From Gammaproteobacteria bacterium (lineage in GTDB: Bacteria > Pseudomonadota > Gammaproteobacteria > Pseudomonadales > Azotimanducaceae), in the NCBI GenBank assembly GCA_009846005.1, contig VXYL01000047.1, forward strand, positions 1-52,770: DNA of 52,770 bases. Reading direction: 5' to 3'. Position numbers and translations under genes: made by a program. The notes under the pieces are model-generated. The model did not search any database. It was not told the DNA's origin and saw nothing but the letters and a program-made list of their open reading frames with translations. Below, one piece after another: positions 26,535-33,870 of this stretch. Position 1 is the first letter of the stretch; each line of letters begins with the position of its first letter.

Positions 26535-27167
26535 CTACAACTCGACGGCGCACAACCCGAGGAAGAACCGCTTCTGCTCCTCGGTCATCTTGGAGAATAC
26601 GGGAACGCCCAACTCGGTCGTCGGCAGGACCGCGAACTCGGGTGACGGCGACTGCAGGCTCGCGGCGATGTTGTGCAGGCCACCGCCCTCCTCCGAACCT
26701 GCTCCCAAGGCCGCAGCTACGGCCTGTGGCCAGACGAACTTGGGCCGTTCGCCGCGGCCAAACGGGTCGGGGCGACCAATGTACTGTTCGATCTCCCGGG
26801 TTAGGACCTGCTCTTCGGCCGAGCGTTGGCGTTGACCCTCGCGCCCGTACTTCGCCGCGGACTGGTTGCAGATGGCCGCCCATTGGATCTTCGGGTGGAA
26901 GCCCGGCAGGGCGAGGCATTCTTCCGGCGCGCCGTCGCCGCCGGTGATCTTGCCATCCTTGACCATCAGGTAGTAGGCCGCCATTTCCCTTCCGCCCTCG
27001 AGGAGCCGTGCCGGCGGGTGTGTGTAGATTTCGCTGAAACCCCAGGCGGTGTCGGCGGGCAAATTGCCTTCCTCGAGTAGCTGTACGCCGTACTTGCCGC
27101 AGGCCTCGCACCAGGCCTTCGAGCCGAATTCGCCGACAGGTTCGAGTTCGGCAACGTTTACACCCAT
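26535..27167 (-). CDS. Conserved-looking protein of unknown function
   Basis: 210 residues from ATG 27167 with GAGGAG well placed upstream. Not recognised. Visible features: CxxC in KAWCEACGKYG near the N-terminus, two more cysteines (PEECLALPGF, WAAICNQ), and a central YLMVKDGKITGGDG segment. No signal peptide or membrane helix. Charge and composition look like a real soluble protein, not a shadow frame. Its start overlaps the end of the PhyH gene by 10 bases, so the two are translationally coupled and probably serve one pathway. The WCxxC could bind metal or act in redox. It is followed after about 100 bp by the phosphonate-hydrolase-like gene. Confidence 0.75.
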   Translation of the reverse strand: MGVNVAELEPVGEFGSKAWCEACGKYGVQLLEEGNLPADTAWGFSEIYTHPPARLLEGGREMAAYYLMVKDGKITGGDGAPEECLALPGFHPKIQWAAICNQSAAKYGREGQRQRSAEEQVLTREIEQYIGRPDPFGRGERPKFVWPQAVAAALGAGSEEGGGLHNIAASLQSPSPEFAVLPTTELGVPVFSKMTEEQKRFFLGLCAVEL

Positions 27168-27901
27168 GATCTTTGCTCCTCTTCCTTCCTAGCCCGCCAC
27201 CGGGCGAGAATCTCGTCGACCTGTTCCGGGGTTTGGTTCGAAGCACCCCAGTAAAAGAACGATACTGCACGGCGCGGGCGGTCTGTTGGATTTCCTCCTG
27301 ACCAATGCACGGTCAGAGAACTGTGGATGACCGCATCTCCCGGTTGGACGTTGGCTGGCACAGCGGTTCCGTCATTCACGTCGAAGCCGGGGATGGGAAT
27401 GCCGTAGCCGTATTCGTGTCTGTGGGAGCCGCGACCGTAGTGGAGGCAGCCGTTCTCCGGATCTGCGGAGTCGAGTGCGATCCAGATGGTTGCACCGGGT
27501 TTGAGGCCCGGCGGTTGGCCGATAGCGTCGCGGTGCGGGCCGATCTCCGCCATTGAACCTGGATGTTTGGTGAACCAGGCGGCCGTACCCGGCACGGGCT
27601 CGTCGTCGATGAGTGCCTTAATCAACGGCACATGGCTGCCCGCCTTGAGTTCGTGGTCGAACCATGCGTCGTGATTCTGAAGGCCCTTGAACACGTCGCC
27701 GGAACGCCGTCCGCGCCTTGGTGCGCTTCCACGAACCGCGGGGTCTGCGCGCTTGGGTTGACGCTGGCGAAGAAAGTCGGTGAGTCGCGTGGCCCGCTCG
27801 CGCAATTCCTCCAGCGCCTCGCCACTGAGATAGCCGGGAACGATGGCGAAGCCGCCTGGGTCGTAGTCGCGCTTGATGGCTGCAATCTGGTCGTTGGTCA
27901 T
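27158..27901 (-). CDS. PhyH-type Fe(II)/2-oxoglutarate dioxygenase
   Basis: About 247 residues from ATG 27901; the frame stays open to a TTG at 27970, which would add a Pro-rich tail of doubtful value. Family features: GGFAIVPGYLSGEALEELRE at the N-terminus, the HxD metal motif in IGPHRDAIGQ, GATIWIALDSADPENGCL, the distal His in LTVHWSGGNP, and RPRRAVSFFYWG for 2-oxoglutarate binding. The substrate is unknown. PhyH relatives include PhnY, which hydroxylates 2-aminoethylphosphonate; with a phosphonate-hydrolase-like gene in the same cluster, a phosphonate role deserves a test but is not shown by the sequence. It is coupled to the unknown 210-residue gene by a 10-base overlap. Confidence 0.88.
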   Translation of the reverse strand: MTNDQIAAIKRDYDPGGFAIVPGYLSGEALEELRERATRLTDFLRQRQPKRADPAVRGSAPRRGRRSGDVFKGLQNHDAWFDHELKAGSHVPLIKALIDDEPVPGTAAWFTKHPGSMAEIGPHRDAIGQPPGLKPGATIWIALDSADPENGCLHYGRGSHRHEYGYGIPIPGFDVNDGTAVPANVQPGDAVIHSSLTVHWSGGNPTDRPRRAVSFFYWGASNQTPEQVDEILARWRARKEEEQRSWV

Positions 27902-28045
27902 GATCACTGTGGCCCAGGGTCCGGCACCGGGTTCGGGTGCCCGGAACCCTGCGGGAGGGATGTCGGGCAAGCCAGAGTCAGTCAGTCAAACTAGCACGAC
28001 CGAATGTCGAACGACACCGCACGACGTTGTCGAGCTTTGGAAAGA

Positions 28046-28843
28046 TCACCCAAATACCGCCATCATCCGCACTTCAATGCTGCGTCTCGGCCGCGCGTCG
28101 TCCGGCGAGCCGGGATCATCGAACGACGTGTGCGGGCAGACCTTCGATAAACCCTGGCGAGTATCCAACTGCTTGATGAAGAGCAGTTCGTCGGTTTGCA
28201 TCCGCCGGACGTAGTAGAACCGGTGGTGGGGGCTGGGAAGCGGCATGGCCGACTTTCCCTTCTGTCCGTAACCCGTGTAGTGGTAGTCGAGGACGTCCTC
28301 GGCGTTCACCGTGCTGGCATCGACCACGGCGAGCGGGTTTCGCTCAACCGCATGGTCGAACGGCTGCCAGCTGTTGAACCATGCGAATTCGCTCGTCGAA
28401 TAGTCGTTGCCGTCGAGGTCCCGCCGCGCCAACGCCCGTTCGGCCAAGCCCCGGGGGTCGCCGAGGGTGTAGTCGCAGTGCAGGAAACGCGCGTAGGCTC
28501 GGTTGAAATCCGACGTATCCTCCGTGCGCACCACGTGTTGGGTGACGACGACTTCCCTGGCGCCGGTGGCGCGTTGTGCGAGAGCGACGACTTCCGGATA
28601 GTAGATGCGACGGACTTCCTCGTCGTCGCGAAAGTCCCGAACGGCGGAAGCATGGCGAAGGAGGGCGAATCCGTTCACGTCGAGGGTCAAGTCGCCCCTG
28701 GCAAGACCGCCCCGGGCGTCGTGAATCTCGACGGGATGTTTGGAGGTATTGGCGCGTCGACTCTCGCGATCGCCGACGACGGGTATCTCGGAGCGATCGC
28801 GCCATTCGGCGTTCAGGTAGCGGACATCAGCAAAAACGGGCAT
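28046..28843 (-). CDS. CmcJ/AsaB/NvfI-family oxygenase-like protein
   Basis: About 265 residues from ATG 28843; a TTG at 28873 in the same frame is less likely. The conserved order of this family is visible: YARFLHCDYT (His122, Asp124), FAWFNSWQPFDHAVERNPLA, VVDASTVNAEDV, a central PHHRFYYVRRMQTDE, KVCPHTSFDDP (His238), and a C-terminal RRSIEVRMM. Fungal and bacterial members (CmcJ, AsaB, NvfI) are linked to natural-product pathways, and the HxD...H set fits non-haem iron/2-oxoglutarate chemistry. Here it lies downstream of a TonB receptor and upstream of a PhyH dioxygenase, so the cluster may take up and oxidise a complex small molecule. The assignment rests on remembered motifs; the substrate is unknown. 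Confidence 0.82.
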   Translation of the reverse strand: MPVFADVRYLNAEWRDRSEIPVVGDRESRRANTSKHPVEIHDARGGLARGDLTLDVNGFALLRHASAVRDFRDDEEVRRIYYPEVVALAQRATGAREVVVTQHVVRTEDTSDFNRAYARFLHCDYTLGDPRGLAERALARRDLDGNDYSTSEFAWFNSWQPFDHAVERNPLAVVDASTVNAEDVLDYHYTGYGQKGKSAMPLPSPHHRFYYVRRMQTDELLFIKQLDTRQGLSKVCPHTSFDDPGSPDDARPRRSIEVRMMAVFG

Positions 28844-28879
28844 CGGCGCCTCGTCGTGAACGGCTACCCCCAATAGTAA

Positions 28880-28910
28880 CGACGCCCGGGACCAAGGTCA
28901 CCGGGCGTCG
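28880..28910. terminator. Strong intergenic hairpin between receptor 4 and the CmcJ-like gene
   Basis: A 10-bp stem CGACGCCCGG / CCGGGCGTCG (28880-28889 with 28901-28910) encloses a loop that contains the small palindrome ACCAAGGT. There is no T-run on either strand. It could weaken read-through from the receptor into the downstream genes or stabilise mRNA ends. Confidence 0.45.
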
Positions 28911-28923
28911 CTTGTCTCGCCCC

Positions 28924-29032
28924 GTAGGACGACCCCAACGCGCCCGTTGGGGCGCGCGGTCGCCCGTGAAGGGACGCTTCCTAGACAACGCGGGACAGGC
29001 CCGCTACGGGACGGCGCAAGCCCGTCCCCTAC
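28924..29032. repeat. GTAGGGG-family repeat, extended copy supplying a stop codon
   Basis: Begins GTAGGACGACCCCAACGCG and ends GCGCAAGCCCGTCCCCTAC, with inner hairpins CAACGCGCCCGTTG and GGTCGCCCG and an additional internal GGGACAGGCCCGCTACGG half. The terminal CTA at 29029-29031 is the TAG stop of the receptor gene on the minus strand. Confidence 0.8.
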
Positions 29033-31590
29033 TCGGTACGCCACTGCGCCCTTACGTAGTAGAACCCGCCGTTGAAGCCGAACGGCGACTGTTCCGGGTA
29101 GACGAGACCAGCCACTTCGCCGTGCGGGTTCTCGGACGGATACTCGTCGAAGATGTTCTGCAGACCGAACACCATCGACACCGAGTCGGACACATCCAGC
29201 GCGATTTCCGCATCGAACAACAGGCTCCTGTCCGGATGGTACGCCACCGAGCCGTCGTTGGTCGGTGCGTCGTAGTAGTCCCCGTAGAACCGGGCCCGCG
29301 CCATCGTGCGCCACCGGCCTTGGGTGTGGGTCCACGTCAACGTGAACCTCGAGTCGGGGCGGCCTTGCTCGATCTGGAGGCGTCGGTTGTCGCTCGTGAA
29401 GTCGGGGTTGAATTTCGTCAGATCCACGCTTTGCCAGTTTCCGGCGAAGGTCAGGTTGGAAAGCCCTTCACCCAGCGAAAACGGCCAGGTGGCCACCACA
29501 TCGATGCCGGACGCTTCCACGGTCTGCAGGTTCGAGAAGAACCGGACCGACGTGAAGCTCTGCGCGTCGCTGACCCCTGCCGCCAGCAGCGCCGTGATGT
29601 CTTCGGGCGTCAGGTTGAACCGGCTCGTGAACGAGATCCGATCCTTGATCTCGATCAGATAGTAGTCCACCGTCACGTCGATGCCGCCGACATCGAAGAC
29701 CACGCCGAGCGTCGTATTGACGGACTCCTCGGGAGTCAACGCTTTGGCGCCTTTCTGCTGTGCGATGGGATTCGTCGGCGGAAGCGTTGCGATATCCGCC
29801 AGGAAGCCCATGTTGAACTCGGTCGTGACGTTGCGCAGGTTCGCCTGACCGGCGGTGGGTACCCGGAACCCGGTGCTCACCGCACCCCTGATGGCCAGGT
29901 TGTAGCCCACTTGCAGGCGGGCGGCGACCTTGCCGTCCAGGGTGTTGCCGAAATCGGCGTAGTTCTCGTAGCGAAGCGCACCGCCGAGAAGGAGGTTCTC
30001 GGACACGTTGGATTCGATGTCGAGATAGGCGGCAAGCGCTCTCACGGTGTTCTCGCCCGCATCGCCGGGCTGGAACCCGGGGAAACCGTTGGAGCCGACG
30101 CCGAAGCCCTGCGCGGCGAGTCCGTGCTCGAGATTGGGGTCGATGTAGAACGAGTTCGGCTCGCCGTTGTCGATCCGGAAGGTCTCGTCGCGGTACTCTA
30201 GGCCGGCGGCCACGTTGACCGTGCCGAAGGTTTGGACATCGAACGGCTTCGACAGATCGAAGTTCAGTACGCGGTCGGTCTCGGTGTAGGCGCCGGCCTC
30301 GTAGTAGGTGTCGATCTCGTTGCGCTGCCACAGCAGTTGCGGGTTGATGGTGTTGTAGATGTAGAACTGCGCGTTGCTGCGCCCTGCGGTGGCGCTCAAA
30401 TCGTAGAACCAGCCGGAATCCAGCGTGCCGCGGATCCCGCCTGCGATGCTCAGATCGTGGACGAAGCCGCCGAACTGCGGGGTGAAGCCGCCCGGGAACC
30501 TCTCGATCAGCGAATAGCAGTTCGGGTCCGCAGCGATCGCGGCCAGCGCGGCGCTGTCGGGGGCGTTGTTCACGATTCGCACGACCGGGCAGTTTCCAGT
30601 GCCGTCGGGGGTTAGGTCAGCGACCTTGACCGTGGGCGTCCCGTCCACGACGGGACCGCGGAACACGCCGCCCCGGGTATGGGGATTCCGATAGTAGAAG
30701 CCGCCTTCAACCTGTCGCTCGGCCCAGTTGCCGAACGCGTAGGCCTCGCTACCGTTGCCGAGATCGAGGCCGAAGTTGCCGAACAGTTTGAAGTCGTCGG
30801 AGATTCGCGGGGCTCCCCAGATCTGCGCTGCAGGTCGCCGGACCTGGGAATTGCCGGCGTCGATCAAACCCTGCGCATCGCCGCGCTGGGCGCTTCGGCT
30901 GGTCGGATCCGACTCCTTCCATTCAAAGCTCAGGTTGGCGAAACCTAAGTCCGTCAGCGGGAGTCCCACGTTCGCGGCGATGGTGAGGGCGTCGCCGTCG
31001 CCCTCGAGGTACCGGCCCCACTTGGCCTCGACGGTCGTGCCATGGGTATCCTCTCGCAGCACGAAGTTCATGATTCCGGCGATGGCGTCGGAGCCGTACT
31101 GCGCCGAGGCACCGTCCCGTAGCACTTCGAGGCGATCCAGAGCGATGGCAGGTATAGCCGACAGGTCGGGGCCCTGGGAACCGCCGGAGATCCCGGCGCC
31201 GAGCAGGGCGATGACTGCGGCCCGGTGGCGGCGCTTGCCGTTCACGAGAACGAGCGTGGCATCCGGTGGAAGCGATCGCAGGGTTGCCGGACGAATGAAC
31301 GTCGCGGCGTCGCTGATCGGCTCCTGGGCGACGTTGTACGACGGCACAAGCGCCGCGACGAGTTCGTCCAGGTCGGTATTGCCATGGGCGCGAAAATCGT
31401 CTCCGCCGATCACGTCGACGGGAACGGGTGAGTCGGATGCCGAGCGGTCGCGGCGTCGGGAACCGACGACTACGACCTCTTCGATCGGTCCGGACGATGC
31501 TTCCTGACCGGACTCCTGCGCCATTGCCGGATCGACGCCGAAGGCCAGCGATGCAATGACGGTAGTAACTGCGATTGCTAACGTTTTCAA
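29029..31590 (-). CDS. TonB-dependent outer-membrane receptor 4
   Basis: 853 residues from TTG 31590 (GGAG upstream at suitable spacing). The signal peptide ends in DPAMAQES. The plug has IEEVVVVGSRRRDRSASDSP, TLVLVNGKRRHRAAV and ALDRLEVLRDGASAQYGSDA, all typical of TonB-receptor plugs. The barrel is shorter than in receptors 1-3 and includes paired cysteines (GTGNCPVV / DPNCYSLIE). No STN domain, so it does not signal through FecR. Ligand unknown. It heads a minus-strand run that continues into the CmcJ-like oxygenase, PhyH, unknown protein and phosphonate-hydrolase-like genes; uptake coupled to breakdown is a reasonable inference. A perfect TATAAT lies 36 bases upstream of the start. Confidence 0.93.
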   Translation of the reverse strand: MKTLAIAVTTVIASLAFGVDPAMAQESGQEASSGPIEEVVVVGSRRRDRSASDSPVPVDVIGGDDFRAHGNTDLDELVAALVPSYNVAQEPISDAATFIRPATLRSLPPDATLVLVNGKRRHRAAVIALLGAGISGGSQGPDLSAIPAIALDRLEVLRDGASAQYGSDAIAGIMNFVLREDTHGTTVEAKWGRYLEGDGDALTIAANVGLPLTDLGFANLSFEWKESDPTSRSAQRGDAQGLIDAGNSQVRRPAAQIWGAPRISDDFKLFGNFGLDLGNGSEAYAFGNWAERQVEGGFYYRNPHTRGGVFRGPVVDGTPTVKVADLTPDGTGNCPVVRIVNNAPDSAALAAIAADPNCYSLIERFPGGFTPQFGGFVHDLSIAGGIRGTLDSGWFYDLSATAGRSNAQFYIYNTINPQLLWQRNEIDTYYEAGAYTETDRVLNFDLSKPFDVQTFGTVNVAAGLEYRDETFRIDNGEPNSFYIDPNLEHGLAAQGFGVGSNGFPGFQPGDAGENTVRALAAYLDIESNVSENLLLGGALRYENYADFGNTLDGKVAARLQVGYNLAIRGAVSTGFRVPTAGQANLRNVTTEFNMGFLADIATLPPTNPIAQQKGAKALTPEESVNTTLGVVFDVGGIDVTVDYYLIEIKDRISFTSRFNLTPEDITALLAAGVSDAQSFTSVRFFSNLQTVEASGIDVVATWPFSLGEGLSNLTFAGNWQSVDLTKFNPDFTSDNRRLQIEQGRPDSRFTLTWTHTQGRWRTMARARFYGDYYDAPTNDGSVAYHPDRSLLFDAEIALDVSDSVSMVFGLQNIFDEYPSENPHGEVAGLVYPEQSPFGFNGGFYYVRAQWRTE

Positions 31591-31625
31591 GGGAGTGCTC
31601 CAGAGCGACGAAAAACCTGCACGGC

Positions 31626-31631
31626 ATTATA
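31626..31631 (-). promoter_or_regulatory. TATAAT -10 box for receptor 4
   Basis: A perfect TATAAT on the minus strand, 36 bases upstream of the TTG start. No good TTGACA lies 16-18 bp further upstream, so activation or a non-standard -35 box is likely. Confidence 0.45.
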
Positions 31632-31785
31632 AGCTAAGACGCGTTATACCGGCGCGCGAAAAATGATGTCTCAGTTTGAACCGATTGATCTGGCGACCGT
31701 TTCGCGCGGGGTCGGTGGCCGAAACGCGCGGCTGAGTTTGGTGCAAAGAGCGTTTGCAACCCTTTGAATCACATAGAGCAGCCCC

Positions 31786-31864
31786 GTGGGGCGACCCTTG
31801 TGGTCGCCCGCACACGACGTACCGTCTTCGCAAGCGACGGCACGGGACAGGCCCCGTCCCGTAC
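31786..31864. repeat. GTAGGGG-family repeat, full copy
   Basis: GTGGGGCGACCCTTGTGGTCGCCCG on the left, GGGACAGGCCCCGTCCCGTAC on the right. The left half matches the copies at 11172 and 33799 almost base for base. Lies about 90 bp upstream of the amidotransferase gene. Confidence 0.85.
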
Positions 31865-31954
31865 GGTCCGTTGTTCGTTGCTGCGCCACGCGGTGGGTGC
31901 AATGCCGTTCCCCATGTCTTTTGACGGCCCTCGCAAGGCGATGGGCGACGTTCG

Positions 31955-32680
31955 ATGAGCCGGAACCGCGCACCTGTTAAGGTGATCCGCCACGTCGACT
32001 TCGAAGGCGTCGGAACGATCGGGGACGAGCTCGCCGATCGCGGCCTTGCATTCGAATACGTCGACCCCACGCGCGAGCCGGTAAGCGTCGCCCGGACGGC
32101 GCATCTCGTGATCGTGATGGGGGGGCCGATCAGCGTCAACGACGTGGATCGCTTCCCCTACTTGGTCGATGAGATCGAGCTGATTCGGCATCGCATTGCG
32201 AACGGTTTGCCGACCTTGGGCATTTGCTTGGGTGCGCAGTTGATCGCGCGGGCATTGGGTGCGGCGGTTGCACCCATGCCCAGCCCGGAGATCGGCTGGA
32301 AGAACCTCATGCTTTCGGTTGCCGGGACGGCGAGTCCGCTATGCCGCCTTGCAAGCCCAGTACTGCATTGGCACGGCGAGATGATCGAGTTGCCGACGGG
32401 ATGTGAGACGTTGGCGTCGACACCGGACTGCGCGAATCAGGCGTTCGCGGTCGGGTGCCACACGCTCGCCCTGCAGTTTCACATCGAGGTCGGCCATTCC
32501 GACCTCGAACGCTGGCTGGTTGGCCATGTCCACGAGTTGGACCATCATGGTATCAGCGTGGCGAAGCTCAGGGACGACACGGTCAAATATTCCCCGGCGG
32601 CTACGGCCGAGGGGCGGGAATTGCTCTCCGCTTGGCTGACCGGCATTCGAATCGACACCCTTGACCGGTCTACCGGGTGA
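31955..32680 (+). CDS. Class I glutamine amidotransferase (GMP synthase-like domain)
   Basis: 241 residues from ATG 31955. A free-standing GATase1 domain: oxyanion-hole region VIVMGGPISV, nucleophile elbow GICLGAQ (Cys91), and the His-Glu pair in LQFHIEVG (His176, Glu178), which together form the catalytic triad. Such stand-alone proteins release ammonia from glutamine or hydrolyse gamma-glutamyl bonds (as the E. coli YfeJ/PuuD-like groups do); the partner or substrate here is unknown. No signal peptide, so cytoplasmic. It is a single plus-strand gene whose last 11 bases overlap tail-to-tail with the GH26-like gene. Confidence 0.9.
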   Translation: MSRNRAPVKVIRHVDFEGVGTIGDELADRGLAFEYVDPTREPVSVARTAHLVIVMGGPISVNDVDRFPYLVDEIELIRHRIANGLPTLGICLGAQLIARALGAAVAPMPSPEIGWKNLMLSVAGTASPLCRLASPVLHWHGEMIELPTGCETLASTPDCANQAFAVGCHTLALQFHIEVGHSDLERWLVGHVHELDHHGISVAKLRDDTVKYSPAATAEGRELLSAWLTGIRIDTLDRSTG

Positions 32681-33791
32681 ACCCCGATTTCCAATCTGCC
32701 ACTGCCCGGGAAAAGCGTTTCGCCAACCGGGCGTTCATTTGCAGCCGGCTGTCTCCCCAATACCCGGCGGCGTAGGGTGGTCCCCACATCGGCTGGGCAT
32801 CCCAGTCGCAGTTGATGTAGGCCAAGGCGCGAACGACATCGCGGTTGTCCTCCAGCAGGTGGAACAGGGGCTCGTACCATGCCCGCCAGATCTCATCGCT
32901 CGACACCGCCGTGAATCCGGTTCCGGCGCCGCCATCCCAGATGGGGCTGATCGAGCGCCGCGCCAAACGCTCGAGATCGAATCCCTGCGGTGCGGCCTCG
33001 GCGATCATGACCGGCTTTGCGGCGGCACGGGCCAGGGTCAACACTTCATCGGCAAGCTCCCTAGGCGTGGCGGGCCGGTGATCGACCGGAACGGAGGGCA
33101 TGGCGTGGGGATGGTGAAACCACGAGAAGGCGAACCAATCCACGTATTCGTCGCCGGGGTAGAAGCGCACAATGTTCTCGCGATGTCCGTCAAGCACATC
33201 GTCGAGCGGCGACGCAGACGCCTGCCAGACGAACTGCACGTTGCCCGCGTTTCGGGATCGCACCGCCTCGACGATGTGCCGGAACGCCGCGACGTAGCGC
33301 GCGGGATCGGCGTAGGCCGCGTTCCAGGCACCGTCGAACTCGTACCCGATGCGCAGATAGACCGTGCCTTCGACCAGGGCAAAGAGTTTCACCAATTTGT
33401 CAATGTTCACGTCGTACTCGCCCGCGATCAGCCGATCGAGCGACCCGGATCCCGTCGTATCGATCAGGTGCAGTCCAATCGCGAGGTCGCGGATAGCGAA
33501 GGCATTGGCGGTTTTGCGAGCGTCAACAGGTCCGGACCCCCATGAGTGTTCCTCGGCAAGGGGTTTGCCGACGTTGTCGAAGCCTATGCCGCCGTAGCCG
33601 GCGGCCTCGGCGCGAAGGTTGAAGAACGACAGGTAGGCGGTCAGGGCGTCGGGGCGCGGACAGCAACCGCTCTCCAGGTAGCCGCGAATGGCATCGAGGT
33701 CCTGCCCGACGATGAAAACAGGCGGCTGGTCGAGAACGGCAGCGTCCTCACCGGCCTCGCAGGCGGCGAGAAGCACCGCCAAGAACCACAT
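32670..33791 (-). CDS. GH26-like glycoside hydrolase lipoprotein
   Basis: About 373 residues from ATG 33791 (a GTG at 33797 is equally possible); the longer frame to 33869 is only repeat sequence. The short N-terminus MWFLAVLLAACEAG reads as a lipoprotein signal with LAAC lipobox, though with almost no charged n-region. The catalytic domain resembles family 26 hydrolases (beta-mannanase group): acid/base Glu in VYLRIGYEFDGAWN and nucleophile Glu in KPVMIAEAAPQG, plus aromatic VDWFAFSWFHHPH. It would cleave beta-linked glycans at the cell envelope. It is last in the operon behind the selenoprotein, separated by a GTAGGGG repeat, so co-transcription is uncertain. Substrate specificity unknown. 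Confidence 0.8.
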   Translation of the reverse strand: MWFLAVLLAACEAGEDAAVLDQPPVFIVGQDLDAIRGYLESGCCPRPDALTAYLSFFNLRAEAAGYGGIGFDNVGKPLAEEHSWGSGPVDARKTANAFAIRDLAIGLHLIDTTGSGSLDRLIAGEYDVNIDKLVKLFALVEGTVYLRIGYEFDGAWNAAYADPARYVAAFRHIVEAVRSRNAGNVQFVWQASASPLDDVLDGHRENIVRFYPGDEYVDWFAFSWFHHPHAMPSVPVDHRPATPRELADEVLTLARAAAKPVMIAEAAPQGFDLERLARRSISPIWDGGAGTGFTAVSSDEIWRAWYEPLFHLLEDNRDVVRALAYINCDWDAQPMWGPPYAAGYWGDSRLQMNARLAKRFSRAVADWKSGFTR

Positions 33792-33798
33792 GGTCACT

Positions 33799-33870
33799 GT
33801 TGGGGCGACCCTTGCGGTCGCCCGTGCCGGTCGTGCCCGGTCAACCGGACGGGACAATCCCGTCCCCAAT
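33799..33870. repeat. GTAGGGG-family repeat overlapping the selenoprotein 3' end
   Basis: GTTGGGGCGACCCTTGCGGTCGCCCG on the left and CGGGACAATCCCGTCCCCAAT on the right; the G-to-T change at one end and the matching CCCCAAT at the other preserve the terminal pairing. The last ten or so codons and the stop of the selenoprotein lie inside it. Confidence 0.8.

Larger units (their letters stand above)
31591..31954. other. Divergent intergenic region, receptor 4 to amidotransferase
   Basis: 364 bp between divergent genes. It holds the receptor 4 ribosome site and -10 box (31626-31631), a full GTAGGGG-family repeat (31786-31864) and no supported gene. The minus-strand frames crossing it are Arg/Pro-rich products of the repeat. 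Confidence 0.7.

Noticed and set aside
31627-32139. 170-residue minus-strand frame upstream of receptor 4
   Set aside because: Runs through a dispersed repeat and antisense to the amidotransferase; no family features.
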